Counted from the first letter of the stretch, positions 34,891 through 44,591 are shown. The stretch is DNA of 55,851 nt from Cyanobacteria bacterium RU_5_0 (GCA_012033255.1 JAAUSF010000019.1:1-55851), one strand, 5' to 3'. The notes: a model not told the origin generated them from the letters alone. Translations and numbers: made by a program.

Positions 34891-34947
34891 AAACGGTCAA
34901 TCCATCCTGACTCAGCACTCAGTCCTCAGAACTCAGCACTTAGCTAT
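34891..34947. repeat. Dispersed repeat, family C, copy 2
   Basis: This 57-base copy differs at one position from 14755-14811. It contains the CTCAGCA/CTCAGTC/CTCAGAA heptamers, and both copies end in CACTTAGCTAT. Neither copy lies in the same gene context, which suggests recent spread or gene conversion. Confidence 0.85.
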
Positions 34948-35033
34948 GGGAGTCATTAAAGGAATCTCGTCTGATTCTAAGCAGCGCAACTCTCGCCTAG
35001 CCGTTTCAGAACTTGCTGCCGAACATTGGCACG

Positions 35034-35160
35034 TAACGCCATGCCTGACTTCTTTAAATCTCTTGTGGGACAGGCGTCTCGCCCGTCCAGGTCGGGGCAG
35101 GCAAGATGTCTACCCCGCCAGAAATTAAGCTGACAGCCACAAAGTTGCACATCGCGTTAA
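35034..35160. repeat. MITE-like element, family B, copy 1
   Basis: The right end, AAAGTTGCACATCGCGTTA, matches the terminal repeat of copies at 49361-49483 and 51045-51169; the left end, TAACGCCATG, is decayed after ten bases. The middle shares the words GGCGTCTCGCCCGTCC and GGCAAGATGTCTACC with the other copies. The length is 127 bases. Confidence 0.7.
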
Positions 35161-35221
35161 TTAACTGAACAATTTTGACTGTCGAGAAATGAGATGATGT
35201 GAAAAATTTACAGGCAGTTAG

Positions 35222-35686
35222 ATGAGTCGTTATGCTATGTTAGCCGTTCTCTGGGATCTATTTCTCACGAGTATTAGCAAAATTGTTGAGAGACTGGCTT
35301 CTGTTGATCCAGTCATTCGTACCCCGATCGCCGTTAGCCTTGGTGCTATTCCGGGGGCACTCAGTCGTTACTACTTGACTGTATTGGCGTCTCAGTGGTT
35401 TGGCACATTCCCATACGGCACATTTTTCATTAATCTTACAGGTGCATTCATCATGGGATTTTTCACCACCTTCACCCTAGAACGCACCATCACATCCCCC
35501 GACCTACGCCTGCTAATTGCTGTTGGCTTTCTAGGGTCATACACCACCTTCTCAACCTACACGTTGGATACGATGACCCTGCTGCGATCGGGAAATTACG
35601 GTTTATCGCTGTTCTATTGGGCAGGCAGCGCAATTATAGGACTCGTTAGTGTTGAATTTGGAAGCGTTTTAGCCCGAAAATTGTAA
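35222..35686 (+). CDS. crcB: Fluoride ion channel CrcB/Fluc
   Basis: Fluc proteins are dimeric channels that expel fluoride. The 154-residue protein has four membrane helices after a 30-residue N-terminal extension. The family motifs [28 protein letters not shown] and [15 protein letters not shown] are intact, including the Asn and the Phe-Ser-Thr pore residues. Its start is ATG 35222, and menH begins 17 bases after its stop, so they may be co-transcribed, though no functional link is evident. Confidence 0.92.
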   Translation: MSRYAMLAVLWDLFLTSISKIVERLASVDPVIRTPIAVSLGAIPGALSRYYLTVLASQWFGTFPYGTFFINLTGAFIMGFFTTFTLERTITSPDLRLLIAVGFLGSYTTFSTYTLDTMTLLRSGNYGLSLFYWAGSAIIGLVSVEFGSVLARKL

Positions 35687-35703
35687 TGACATTTTAGAAA
35701 AAG

Positions 35704-36516
35704 ATGGAGAAATCGATAACGGTTGAACAGTATCATTTTAACTACTATTCGTTGGGGCGATCGAGTCATCCTCCAATTCTTTTCTTACATGGATTTATGG
35801 GAGATTGTCGTGAATTTAATGAGGTAATGTCTTTATTATCCAATCAGTTTTACTGTTTAGCCGTCGATCTGCCTGGACATGGAAAAAGCCAGACATCAGA
35901 TGATGATCAAGACTACATCATGCAGAAGACTGCAAATGGATTGATTCGATTTCTGGATGCATTAGATATAAAAAACAGTTTTTTACTCGGCTATTCAATG
36001 GGAGGGCGACTTGCTTTATATCTGACGCTTCACTTTCCAAATTATTTTTCAAAGGTTGTATTGGAATCAGCATCGCCGGGACTCAAAACTCAAGCAGAGC
36101 GAATCAAGCGAATTGAGAGCGATCGAACGTTGGCACAGGAATTAGAGACTGAAGAGTTTTCAGCGTTCCTAGCTAAGTGGTACAATCAACCCCTATTTGC
36201 CTCCCTCAAAAAGCATCCAGCGTTTGAAAAGCTGCTGAAATCTCGTTTACAAAATCATCCATTTAACTTAGCCAAATCCCTTCGCTACTTGAGTACAGGA
36301 TGTCAGCCATCCCTATGGAAAAAGCTTGAGCAAAACACAATTTCTATACTTTTGCTAGTGGGCGAATTCGATACAAAATTCGTTAACATCAACAGTGAGA
36401 TGGCGAGTTTATGCAAATCTGCAACATTAGAAATTGTTGATCAATGCGGTCATACTATTCACTTTGAACAGGTCAATCGATTTATTGCAAAAACCAGAGA
36501 TTTTCTTTCTAAGTAG
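35704..36516 (+). CDS. menH: MenH, SHCHC synthase (phylloquinone pathway)
   Basis: MenH is an alpha/beta-hydrolase-fold lyase that forms 2-succinyl-6-hydroxy-2,4-cyclohexadiene-1-carboxylate, an early step towards phylloquinone, the photosystem I quinone. The 270-residue protein has ILFLHGFMGD near residue 26, the nucleophile elbow GYSMGG (Ser about 98), the MenH-typical SASPGL and a later WYNQPLFASL, and the catalytic His in CGHTIHFEQ. This combination separates it from general hydrolases. Its start is ATG 35704. Confidence 0.85.
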   Translation: MEKSITVEQYHFNYYSLGRSSHPPILFLHGFMGDCREFNEVMSLLSNQFYCLAVDLPGHGKSQTSDDDQDYIMQKTANGLIRFLDALDIKNSFLLGYSMGGRLALYLTLHFPNYFSKVVLESASPGLKTQAERIKRIESDRTLAQELETEEFSAFLAKWYNQPLFASLKKHPAFEKLLKSRLQNHPFNLAKSLRYLSTGCQPSLWKKLEQNTISILLLVGEFDTKFVNINSEMASLCKSATLEIVDQCGHTIHFEQVNRFIAKTRDFLSK

Positions 36517-36586
36517 GGTGGGCATCGCCCACAAAGGGTTGGTACTTGATTGTGTACTATCCATTCAATCCATTACATTCAATCTA

Positions 36587-37564
36587 CTAAGCCCATTCAC
36601 CCATGCGATCGGTTGACCAATTTCTTCTCAGTTCAAATTTGCATTGACGCAATCGAGCAAGGGCTTTTTGTTCAATCTGACGGACTCGTTCACGACTGAG
36701 ATGAAGTCGTTCACCGACTGCGGCTAAACTCAGCCCTGTGCCATCAGACAATCCAAATCGCAAACTCAGAACTTCTCGTTGATTGGGAGTGAGATAGGTC
36801 AGCAATTGCTGAATCTCAATTTGCAGCGAAGTTTGCATCAAAAAAGTTTCTGGTGAGGCAGATGGATCAATCAGCATCTCGCTTAAAGTAGCATCGTGAT
36901 CCTCGTTAATTCGCATATCCAGCGACAACGGATGCCGTGCCCATTCCAAAAATTTTCGCACGTGTTGAGACTCAATCTCTAACTCCTGGGCTAATTCTGC
37001 CACGGTTGCCGCTCGTCCTAGTTTTTGGGCAAGACGATGTTGTGCCCGTTTGAGTTTGCTCAACTTTTCAGTGATATGAATGGGAAGGCGAATTGTCTTT
37101 TCTTTCTCAGCAATGGCGCGGGTAATCGCTTGTCGAATCCACCAATAGGCATAGGTTGAAAAGCGATAGCCGCGACTGGGATCAAACTTTTCTACCCCTC
37201 GCTGAATGCCAATATTTCCTTCTTGAATCAGATCTAACAAATCCATACTGCGTTTGCTATATTGCTTCGCGATCGCTACCACTAGCCGCAAGTTTGCCTC
37301 AACCATTTTGCGTTTCGCCGCTTCACCCTCTGCGATCGCATTTTGTAACTCCACCTCCGATAAATTTGCAGCTTGTGCCCACTCTGCCAGTGTTGGCTCA
37401 GATCCCGATTGAGAAGTCAACGTGTCTTTGATCTGACGGACTGCCATGAATTGCTGCACTTGTTTGCCATACTGAATTTCTTGAGCATGAGTCAGAAGAG
37501 GAATGCGTCCAATTTGCTGAAGATAAGATTTAACTGAATCTGTGGAAATAGCCGCCGTTTTCAT
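36587..37564 (-). CDS. Group 2 sigma-70 factor (cyanobacterial SigB/C/D/E type)
   Basis: The 325-residue sigma factor has region 1.2 (SVKSYLQQIGRIPLLT), region 2 with RLVVAIAKQYSKRSMDLLDLIQEG and FSTYAYWWIRQAITRAIAE for -10 recognition, region 3, and region 4 with the helix-turn-helix LSRERVRQIEQKALARLRQ. The short N-terminus without region 1.1 excludes the primary factor SigA. I cannot assign which of the group 2 members it is. ATG 37564 has a good ribosome binding site, GGAG, about nine bases upstream; the TTG at 37582 is unlikely. Confidence 0.9.
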   Translation of the reverse strand: MKTAAISTDSVKSYLQQIGRIPLLTHAQEIQYGKQVQQFMAVRQIKDTLTSQSGSEPTLAEWAQAANLSEVELQNAIAEGEAAKRKMVEANLRLVVAIAKQYSKRSMDLLDLIQEGNIGIQRGVEKFDPSRGYRFSTYAYWWIRQAITRAIAEKEKTIRLPIHITEKLSKLKRAQHRLAQKLGRAATVAELAQELEIESQHVRKFLEWARHPLSLDMRINEDHDATLSEMLIDPSASPETFLMQTSLQIEIQQLLTYLTPNQREVLSLRFGLSDGTGLSLAAVGERLHLSRERVRQIEQKALARLRQCKFELRRNWSTDRMGEWA

Positions 37565-37674
37565 AAGTATCACTCCAATCAACTTGAAATCTAGTTTCTA
37601 ACGTCAGAAGGATTTATGGGAGTGAAGAACGATAAGTTAGGGTAAAGTTAAGCAAAAAACCTCCTAACCCGAAA

Positions 37675-38580
37675 ATGGACAAACCTGTTTATCTCCCTTT
37701 TACGGAGACTCAATGGCAGTTACGAATGGGATTAAAGCCACTTAATCTGCACGATTGGATTGAAATTGATAACGAATTTGTCTTTTATCTCGATCGCAAA
37801 ATAGACCTTTTGCAACATCATTATTCAAGTGTGTTTGCAAGTTTACCTGGAAGTGAAGTCGGTCAAAAAGAAGTCCTTGATCTTCTATTAAATTACCTAC
37901 CTGAACGCTTTCCAGAATACTATCAGCGTCACAATCAACAGATTACAAACCAGATCACTCAACAGACCTGGAACATCAATGAGTTTGCAGACAATCCGCT
38001 TGATCTCGCAGGACGCCTAGTGCAAGAGGATTTGTGCTTGATGCAAGCGAATTCCGATAGCTACATTTTGTCTGCCGCTTCTGTCTGTTTTCCGCTCCAT
38101 TGGCAGTTGCGAGATAAACTCGGACACCCGATCGCCCAAATCCATGCTCCTGTTCCTGGCTATGCTGAAAAACTTGAGCGTCCAGTTAACGATTTATTCG
38201 ATCGCCTCCGACCCGATCGTCCGGGTTATCGTTTGAACTGGAGCTTTGTAGACACTCCAGAATTATTCCTGGGCTATCACCGGAATTCTCAACCCACCGC
38301 GATTACGGTAGACAATGCGAGAGACACGCTTTGGTTTCGCGTTGAACGTCAAACCTTACGCCGATTAGAAAAAAGCAACGGCATCCTCTTTGGCATCCGC
38401 ACCTATCTTTATCCGCTTTCAATCTTGGAAACAGAAAAGACGATCGCCCACACCCTCTCAGCGATTCTGCAACAAATGCCGATCGGAATGCAGCAATACA
38501 AAAATCTGCTTCCCCTACGAGACGCCATTCTCGGCTACTTAAACCGAATCAGCCAAGACGATTTGAATACTACACGGTAG
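37675..38580 (+). CDS. DUF3445 haem-dependent oxidative N-demethylase-family protein
   Basis: The 301-residue protein matches the DUF3445/HODM family, some members of which use haem and oxygen to demethylate amines. The motifs RMGLKPLNLHDWIEID near the N-terminus, LVQEDLCLM in the middle and FPLHWQLRDKLGHPIAQIHAPVPGY are typical. The histidine in the APVPGY region's block is among candidates for haem ligation, but I have not mapped it. It starts at ATG 37675, divergent from the sigma factor; the substrate is unknown. Confidence 0.78.
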   Translation: MDKPVYLPFTETQWQLRMGLKPLNLHDWIEIDNEFVFYLDRKIDLLQHHYSSVFASLPGSEVGQKEVLDLLLNYLPERFPEYYQRHNQQITNQITQQTWNINEFADNPLDLAGRLVQEDLCLMQANSDSYILSAASVCFPLHWQLRDKLGHPIAQIHAPVPGYAEKLERPVNDLFDRLRPDRPGYRLNWSFVDTPELFLGYHRNSQPTAITVDNARDTLWFRVERQTLRRLEKSNGILFGIRTYLYPLSILETEKTIAHTLSAILQQMPIGMQQYKNLLPLRDAILGYLNRISQDDLNTTR

Positions 38581-38668
38581 CCCCCTCAACATAAGCCACT
38601 TGACCCGCGATCGGCTTATCATAAGTAAGCCTATTCCGCACATTCACTCGCTTTCAGGAGATCGCATC

Positions 38669-39829
38669 GTGAAACTGGGTCAATGGCTTAGTTTGATCTG
38701 TCTCGTTCTTGCCCTCATTATCCTATGGAGAATTCGGCAAATTCTGCTGCTGGTATTCACGGCGGTTGTGTTAGCAACGGCTCTAAATGCGCTCGTGCGG
38801 CAGTTTCGCAAGCTCGGACTTCAGCGACATCAAGCCGTCCTGTTGACAGTAACCTTGTTTCTTCTATTTGCGATTCTTGTCATTTATGTGATTGTTCCTC
38901 CCTTCGTTGATCAGTTTTTACAACTGATTGCGCTTGTACCAGAAGGCTTCACGCGAGTTGTGACGTGGCTAGAAGAGTTGCTGAATAACCGACCCGATTG
39001 GCTGGCACAAGTGGAACTTCCCAGTCCTTCTGAACTGATCAATGAAATCCAACCGCTTGTTGCTGAAATCGTACCCAACTTTTTTGCTATCTTCTCTGGA
39101 TCTCTGGCGATTCTCCTTCAGACGTTGCTGCTGTTCATTCTGACGTTGATGTTTCTGGCAGATCCATTGGCATATCGACAAGCGATGATCCAGTTATTTC
39201 CATCATTCTATCGACGCCGAGCAGATTTCATCGTCGGAGAGTGTGAAGTTGCCCTCAAAAACTGGTTAGGAGGAGTGCTAATTAGCTCAACGGCAGTCGC
39301 TACATTAAGTGCGATCGGGCTTTGGGCGTTGCAAATTCAATTCGTTTTGGCTCAAGCCCTCCTTGCCGGTATCCTCAACTTCATCCCTAACATCGGTCCC
39401 ACCTTAAGTCTTATCTTTCCGCTCACCGTAGCCGCACTGGATGCTCCCTGGAAAGTCGTGGCGGTTTTAATTCTCTACATCGTGATTCAGAATCTTGAAT
39501 CCTACTTGATCACCCCAACCGTCATGGCAAACCAGGTATCACTGCTGCCTGCAATGACCCTTGCTGCCCAAATTATTTTTGCTAGCTTCTTCGGATTCTT
39601 GGGGCTGCTGCTCGCCCTTCCCCTTGCCGTCGTTGCTAAAACTTTAATCCAAGAAATCTTGATTAAAGATATTCTAGATAACTGGGGAAATGATGCCAAA
39701 CTGAATCACTGGAACCACAAGTCTTTCTCACTCAAACAGCTTCCCGAACAAGCCACTATTTCAGATTCCAACCCTGAAGCAACGATTTTCCCCGAATCTG
39801 ATCTGCCTGACAATCTGTTTGAGGATTGA
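38669..39829 (+). CDS. AI-2E-family transporter (TqsA/PerM-like)
   Basis: The family includes the E. coli TqsA and PerM membrane proteins; substrates are mostly unknown. The 387-residue protein has about eight helices: a first pair (WLSLICLVLALIILWRI, VFTAVVLATALNALV), a periplasmic domain (about 90-150), and the C-terminal core NFIPNIGPTLSLIFPL and YLITPTVMANQVSLLPAM diagnostic of the family. GTG 38669 is preferred because AGGAG lies eight bases upstream and homologues begin just before the first helix; a TTG start at 38600 has no ribosome binding site. Confidence 0.85.
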   Translation: MKLGQWLSLICLVLALIILWRIRQILLLVFTAVVLATALNALVRQFRKLGLQRHQAVLLTVTLFLLFAILVIYVIVPPFVDQFLQLIALVPEGFTRVVTWLEELLNNRPDWLAQVELPSPSELINEIQPLVAEIVPNFFAIFSGSLAILLQTLLLFILTLMFLADPLAYRQAMIQLFPSFYRRRADFIVGECEVALKNWLGGVLISSTAVATLSAIGLWALQIQFVLAQALLAGILNFIPNIGPTLSLIFPLTVAALDAPWKVVAVLILYIVIQNLESYLITPTVMANQVSLLPAMTLAAQIIFASFFGFLGLLLALPLAVVAKTLIQEILIKDILDNWGNDAKLNHWNHKSFSLKQLPEQATISDSNPEATIFPESDLPDNLFED

Positions 39830-39838
39830 ATCATCTGG

Positions 39839-39866
39839 AATAAACCACCAAGACACGAAGACACCA
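39839..39866. repeat. Dispersed repeat, family F copy 2
   Basis: The stretch AAACCACCAAGACACGAAGACACC matches the family at 24083-24104 and, inverted, at 41913-41936. It lies between the converging AI-2E and trpS genes. Confidence 0.6.
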
Positions 39867-39875
39867 GGGATCACC

Positions 39876-40886
39876 TCACACGGGAATTGAGTAGCCAAGA
39901 GCCGCTTTGACCCGCGTGAGCGTTGGATTGGCGATCGCCTCCGCTTTTTCTCGTCCCCGTCGCAACACTGACTCCAGATAGTTTTGCTCTGACGTAATCT
40001 CGTGGTATTTATCCTGAATTGGTTTCAACGTATTGATTAAGGCTTCCGTCAGTAGGGGCTTAAACTGTCCCCATCCCATATCTGCACATTCAGCCGTTAC
40101 TTCCTCTTTTGTTTTGCCCAATAAAAGCATATAGAGGGTCAACAGGTTGTCACATTCGGGTCGCTCTGGGTTATCAAAGGTCAACCCGCGAACCGAATCC
40201 GTTTTACACCGTTTAACCTTGTGCTGAATTTGATCGGGCGGATCGAGCAAATTAATCCGGCTTAAATCCGACGGATCAGATTTCGACATTTTCTTTGTGC
40301 CATCGGTTAAGCTCATGACTCGTGCCCCTTCCGTCCGAATCAACGGCTCTGGCAGCTTCAAAACAGGAGCCTCTTCTTTGCCAAACAGATAATTCAGACG
40401 GGCCGCAATATCACGGGCAAGCTCCAAATGTTGCTTCTGATCTTCGCCAACCGGAACTTTGTCTGTGTCGTAGAGCAGAATATCTGCCGCCATTAGCACC
40501 GGATAATTGAGCAGTCCAGCACCGACGTTTTCCCCCTGCTTGATCGCTTTTTCCTTAAATTGCACCATATCTTGCAGCCAGTTGAGCGGTGTAATGCAAT
40601 TGAGCAACCAAGCCAATTCGGTGTGGGCTGGCACATGAGACTGCACGAAAATATTAGAATGCTCAAGATCAATGCCACACGCTAAATAGAGGGCAGCCAC
40701 CGTATGAGTGTCTATCGCTAGCATTTCAGGTTTGTGGGGCACTGTAATGGCGTGCAAATCAACCACGCAAAAGAAATTTTCAAACTGGCTCTGAATTTCT
40801 ACCCAGTTCTGAATCGCGCCCAAGTAGTTTCCAAGGTGCAGTTCGCCAGTTGGCTGAATTCCAGAAAAAACACGCGGTTTAGCCAT
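39876..40886 (-). CDS. trpS: Tryptophan-tRNA ligase TrpS
   Basis: TrpS charges tRNA-Trp. The 336-residue enzyme has the class I HIGH-type motif as HLGN (17-20) within PTGELHLGNYLG, and the second motif KMSKSD. AAD(I/V)LLYDTDKVPVGEDQKQHLE is the tryptophanyl-specific block, partly shown here as LLYDTDKVPVGEDQ. The length is normal and its start is ATG 40886. It reads toward the AI-2E gene. Confidence 0.95.
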   Translation of the reverse strand: MAKPRVFSGIQPTGELHLGNYLGAIQNWVEIQSQFENFFCVVDLHAITVPHKPEMLAIDTHTVAALYLACGIDLEHSNIFVQSHVPAHTELAWLLNCITPLNWLQDMVQFKEKAIKQGENVGAGLLNYPVLMAADILLYDTDKVPVGEDQKQHLELARDIAARLNYLFGKEEAPVLKLPEPLIRTEGARVMSLTDGTKKMSKSDPSDLSRINLLDPPDQIQHKVKRCKTDSVRGLTFDNPERPECDNLLTLYMLLLGKTKEEVTAECADMGWGQFKPLLTEALINTLKPIQDKYHEITSEQNYLESVLRRGREKAEAIANPTLTRVKAALGYSIPV

Positions 40887-40967
40887 AGATTCTCGTCAAA
40901 TTTCCCCACAAGAACACTTTTCACTATTGTGCCTGAAATAGGCTTGCCTGACTGGAGCAAACCTAAG

Positions 40968-41030
40968 AACCTGTTTGAACAGTGCTAAGGACAGGGGACT
41001 GGGAACTGAGAAATGGCTTGAACTCAGTCC
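40968..41030. repeat. Dispersed repeat, family D, copy 1
   Basis: AACCTGTTTGAACAGTGCT continues as a GA-rich GGGGACTGGGAACTGAGAAA segment. A diverged copy is at 52628-52698, with the same order and about the same length. It abuts the TIR of the MITE at 41031, which may have inserted next to it. Confidence 0.7.
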
Positions 41031-41173
41031 TTAGGAGATTTCCGACAGATAAAATACCTGCGTAGGATGGGCAAAGGCATCCGTGCCCATCCATGATTCT
41101 GGCTGACGATGGGCACGGGTAAGACCCTTTGCCATCCTACGAATTGGTAGATTCTTTGCTGGAAATCTCCTAA
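41031..41173. mobile_element. MITE-like element, family G (complete copy)
   Basis: The 143-base element has perfect 13-base terminal inverted repeats, TTAGGAGATTTCC at the left and GGAAATCTCCTAA at the right. The inner TIR (GGAGATTTCC) is flanked by TA on both sides, consistent with a non-autonomous IS630/Tc1-type element. The middle is a long fold-back: CGTAGGATGGGCAAAGG pairs with CCTTTGCCATCCTACG. A second copy begins at about 55717 and matches almost throughout. No transposase is present. Confidence 0.88.
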
Positions 41174-41200
41174 GTTAACGCAATGTGCAACTTTAGGGCG
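41174..41200. repeat. Partial family B repeat beside the MITE
   Basis: GTTAACGCAATGTGCAACTTT directly after the family G right end matches the terminal repeat of family B (ACGCGATGTGCAACTT). Only one end is seen, so it is a truncated copy, perhaps cut by a later insertion. Confidence 0.6.
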
Positions 41201-41332
41201 TTCTTCCACTGTGCCCGGTTGCGGCAACCAGCGTTGGAGTTAATCCCGTGGTTGGTGGAGCATCCAACGTCGATGGGATTGGTCAGCCCAGGGTCAAGGA
41301 CAGGCGAATCGCTCAGAAACTAACAAATTTAA

Positions 41333-41721
41333 TGGAGCTGACGGGAGTCGAACCCGTGTCCGCTCTGGGTATTAATACTTCGTTCATTCACAGGTTTAGC
41401 TTCTCTGATCCTCGAAGCGGGAATCACCTTTTATCCCAGGCGATGGGATGCTCTGGTTAAGTCTTAACTAGTCACTGACCAGAGGCGGTGGACTAGGGCG
41501 TCCGTTGGGGGTTGGTCTGTAATCCTTAACGGAGTCAAATCACAGACGCTCGAACCAGTTAGAGGTTTTTAGGCAACTGCAACAGCAGCTTGCTTACGAG
41601 CAAAAGGTACGATGTTGTTCGCATCTACTTTTTTTTGAGCCATTGATTTGCGAGAGTTAGCCCGCTCTCGACCTGAATCACGAAGTAGCGTTCGCCAAAA
41701 CGTCGAAACCGTGACAGCCCC
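41333..41721 (-). ncRNA. ssrA: Transfer-messenger RNA (ssrA)
   Basis: The minus-strand 5' end GGGGCTG pairs with 3' CAGCTCC(A), giving the seven-base acceptor stem; the T-arm GGACACGGGTTCGACTCCCG is near the 3' end and a CCA is encoded. The 5' segment (GGGGCTGTCACGGTTTCGAC) is the classic tmRNA start. The tag frame encodes ANNIVPFARKQAAVAVA followed by TAA. The total is 389 bases, normal for cyanobacteria, in one piece. tmRNA rescues stalled ribosomes with SmpB. The tag frame is also readable as part of a longer open frame, which is not a real gene. Confidence 0.97.
41572..41622 (-). other. tmRNA proteolysis tag reading frame
   Basis: Seventeen codons starting at GCG encode ANNIVPFARKQAAVAVA, with the stop TAA at 41569-41571. 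The ANNIVPFARK start is typical of cyanobacterial tags, and the end is AVA, giving the small hydrophobic C-terminus recognised by ClpXP-type proteases. Confidence 0.9.
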
Positions 41722-41796
41722 GCGTTCTCTATACCTCAAGCCCTGTGGAATATCTCTCAAAGACAGAGACTTCGCCACAGCGATCGAGCTTACTCC

Positions 41797-41802
41797 ATTA
41801 TA
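41797..41802 (-). promoter_or_regulatory. Possible -10 element for ssrA
   Basis: The minus strand reads TATAAT here, followed by about 70 bases of leader before the mature tmRNA 5' end, which would need processing by RNase P. The -35 region is poor (AACACA-like), so this is only a candidate. Confidence 0.35.
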
Positions 41803-41912
41803 CACATCCGCAAAGGGCTGTGTTCTAACTAAACAGCAATGGTATCCTTTCACACGATTAGACCGCTACCCGCGTTTGGCCAGGATCGAATGGGGGAGAT
41901 AAGGAAGACGTT

Positions 41913-41936
41913 GTGTCTTCGTGCCTTTGTGGTTAA
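41913..41936. repeat. Dispersed repeat, family F copy 3 (inverted)
   Basis: GTGTCTTCGTGCCTTTGTGG plus TTAA is the reverse complement of the family seen at 24083-24104 and 39839-39866 (TTAACCACAAAG.CACGAAG). Confidence 0.7.
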
Positions 41937-42079
41937 GGTGGGAGTTTTCGGGTTTTTAAATGAATTAATGGCTAACCCGATCGCATTCGGTTTAGGCTGG
42001 ATTGCGGATTGGTCATTGCTCCTGATGAAGAACCTAGGGAGAGTTTCATTTACCTGTTTACGATCTGCCCCAAAATCTC

Positions 42080-43294
42080 ATGCGTATCTTATTCCTGCAT
42101 CCCAATTTTCCTGCCCAATTCCGGCATCTGGCAAGTGTTCTCGCCCAAGATCCCAATCATCAAGTTGTGTTTGGAACAGCTCGTGAAGAGGGAAAAATGC
42201 CTGGTGTGTTCAAAGCCATCTACAAACCGTCGCGAGATGCGGCTCCTCAAACGCATCACTATGTCCGTCCGTTGGAAGGCGCAGTGTTGACAGGTCAAGC
42301 CATGTATCGAGTTGGGCAAAAGCTGATGGAGCAAGGATTTGTCCCAGATATCATCTATGGGCATTCGGGGTGGGGTCCGACGTTGTTCATGAAAGATCTT
42401 TTCCCAAAAAGTCAGTTGCTCTGCTATTTCGAGTGGTTCTATCGTTCCCACGGTTCAGATTGCAATTTTGATCCCGATGATCCGATGGGCATTGATGACG
42501 AGTTGCGAGTCCGAGTGAAGAATGCGCCGATTTTGCTCGATTTGTATGGATGCGATCGTGGACTTTCCCCCACCCAATGGCAGCGTCAGCAGTTTTCGCC
42601 GGAGTTCCAGTCCAAGATCACGGTGATGCATGATGGTGTTGATACCGAATTCTTTCAACCGAAACCCGGATCAAAGTTAGTGTTACCCTCGATCGATCTT
42701 GATCTCTCTCATGTCGATGAACTCATAACTTATGTGGGCAGGGGCATGGAACCCTATCGCGGATTTCCACAGTTCATGCGATCGGTTGTCCTGATTCAAA
42801 AACGCCGTCCCAATTGTCATGTGGTGGTAGTCGGGGAAGATCGAGTCTGTTATGGTCGGCAGTTGCCAGACGACAAGACCTACAAGCAACTCATGCTAGA
42901 AGAACTGTCATCCTCGCTGGATCTGTCTCGTTTGCATTTCACCGGACGACTTCCTTACGATCACTATCTTCAGGTATTGCAAGCCTCTTCCGTTCACGTG
43001 TATCTCACTTATCCATTCGTTCTATCCTGGTCAATGCTGGAATCGCTATCAGCAGGCTGCTTAGTATTGGCATCCAACACAGCACCCGTGACAGAAGTGA
43101 TTCGGGATGGCGAGAATGGCTTGTTAGTCGATTTCTTCTCCCCAGAAACAATCGCCGATCGCGTCGATGAAGCCTTAGACGATCGCGATCGGATGGCAGC
43201 AATTCGATCGAATGCCAGAGACACGATTTTACAAAATTATGATCTGGCGAAATTACTGCCTCAACATTTGCAATGGATGAGCGAAGGGTTGTAG
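42080..43294 (+). CDS. GT4-family glycosyltransferase
   Basis: The 404-residue protein has two Rossmann domains in a GT-B fold. The N-terminus MRILFLHPNFPAQFRHLA and the C-terminal TYPFVLSWSMLESLSAG followed by TAPVTEVIRDGENGLLVDF are typical of the glycosyl transferase group 1 (GT4) type. The E-x7-E motif has lost its first Glu and keeps the second (in SMLES), as is common for this subgroup. Donor and acceptor are unknown. It starts at ATG 42080 and stands alone between ssrA and tgt. Confidence 0.85.
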   Translation: MRILFLHPNFPAQFRHLASVLAQDPNHQVVFGTAREEGKMPGVFKAIYKPSRDAAPQTHHYVRPLEGAVLTGQAMYRVGQKLMEQGFVPDIIYGHSGWGPTLFMKDLFPKSQLLCYFEWFYRSHGSDCNFDPDDPMGIDDELRVRVKNAPILLDLYGCDRGLSPTQWQRQQFSPEFQSKITVMHDGVDTEFFQPKPGSKLVLPSIDLDLSHVDELITYVGRGMEPYRGFPQFMRSVVLIQKRRPNCHVVVVGEDRVCYGRQLPDDKTYKQLMLEELSSSLDLSRLHFTGRLPYDHYLQVLQASSVHVYLTYPFVLSWSMLESLSAGCLVLASNTAPVTEVIRDGENGLLVDFFSPETIADRVDEALDDRDRMAAIRSNARDTILQNYDLAKLLPQHLQWMSEGL

Positions 43295-43478
43295 CTATTG
43301 ACCGAGTATTCGATCGAATTGAAACTTCTGGAAAAGCAAGAGGTTGAATCATAACCACGTCGAAGGTTTGCAAGATCATAAATAACACTCCATTGATCGA
43401 GCGTTGTGGGCAATGCCCCCCTACGATTTGTGGTTTACTGATTTGAAAATTGTTGTAAAACCTGTTAAAAAACCAAAA

Positions 43479-44591
<1,113 letters not shown>

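Larger units (their letters stand above)
34622..35221. other. Long non-coding stretch between the SLH gene and crcB
   Basis: Apart from repeats C (34891-34947) and B (35034-35160) I see no gene. A 60-codon frame at 34946 overlaps the repeats and has no family resemblance. No fluoride riboswitch-like sequence was recognised upstream of crcB. Confidence 0.6.
41722..42079. other. Intergenic region between ssrA and the glycosyltransferase
   Basis: About 358 bases contain the ssrA leader and promoter candidate, plus a family F repeat in inverted orientation at 41913-41936 (GTGTCTTCGTGCCTTTGTGG). Short frames here lack family resemblance. Nothing else is recognised. Confidence 0.5.

Noticed and set aside
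34946-35128. 60-codon frame between SLH gene and crcB
   Set aside because: It overlaps family C and B repeats and has no recognisable domain.
35087-35221. Fluoride riboswitch upstream of crcB
   Set aside because: I did not find the expected conserved sequence or pseudoknot-like pattern.
36517-36586. GTGGGCATCGCCCAC hairpin as terminator of menH
   Set aside because: The stem is followed by AAAGGG and no U-tract, so it is more likely a dispersed palindrome.
41569-41853. 94-codon open frame over ssrA
   Set aside because: It is the tmRNA tag frame extended by chance; the RNA secondary structure and tag explain it.
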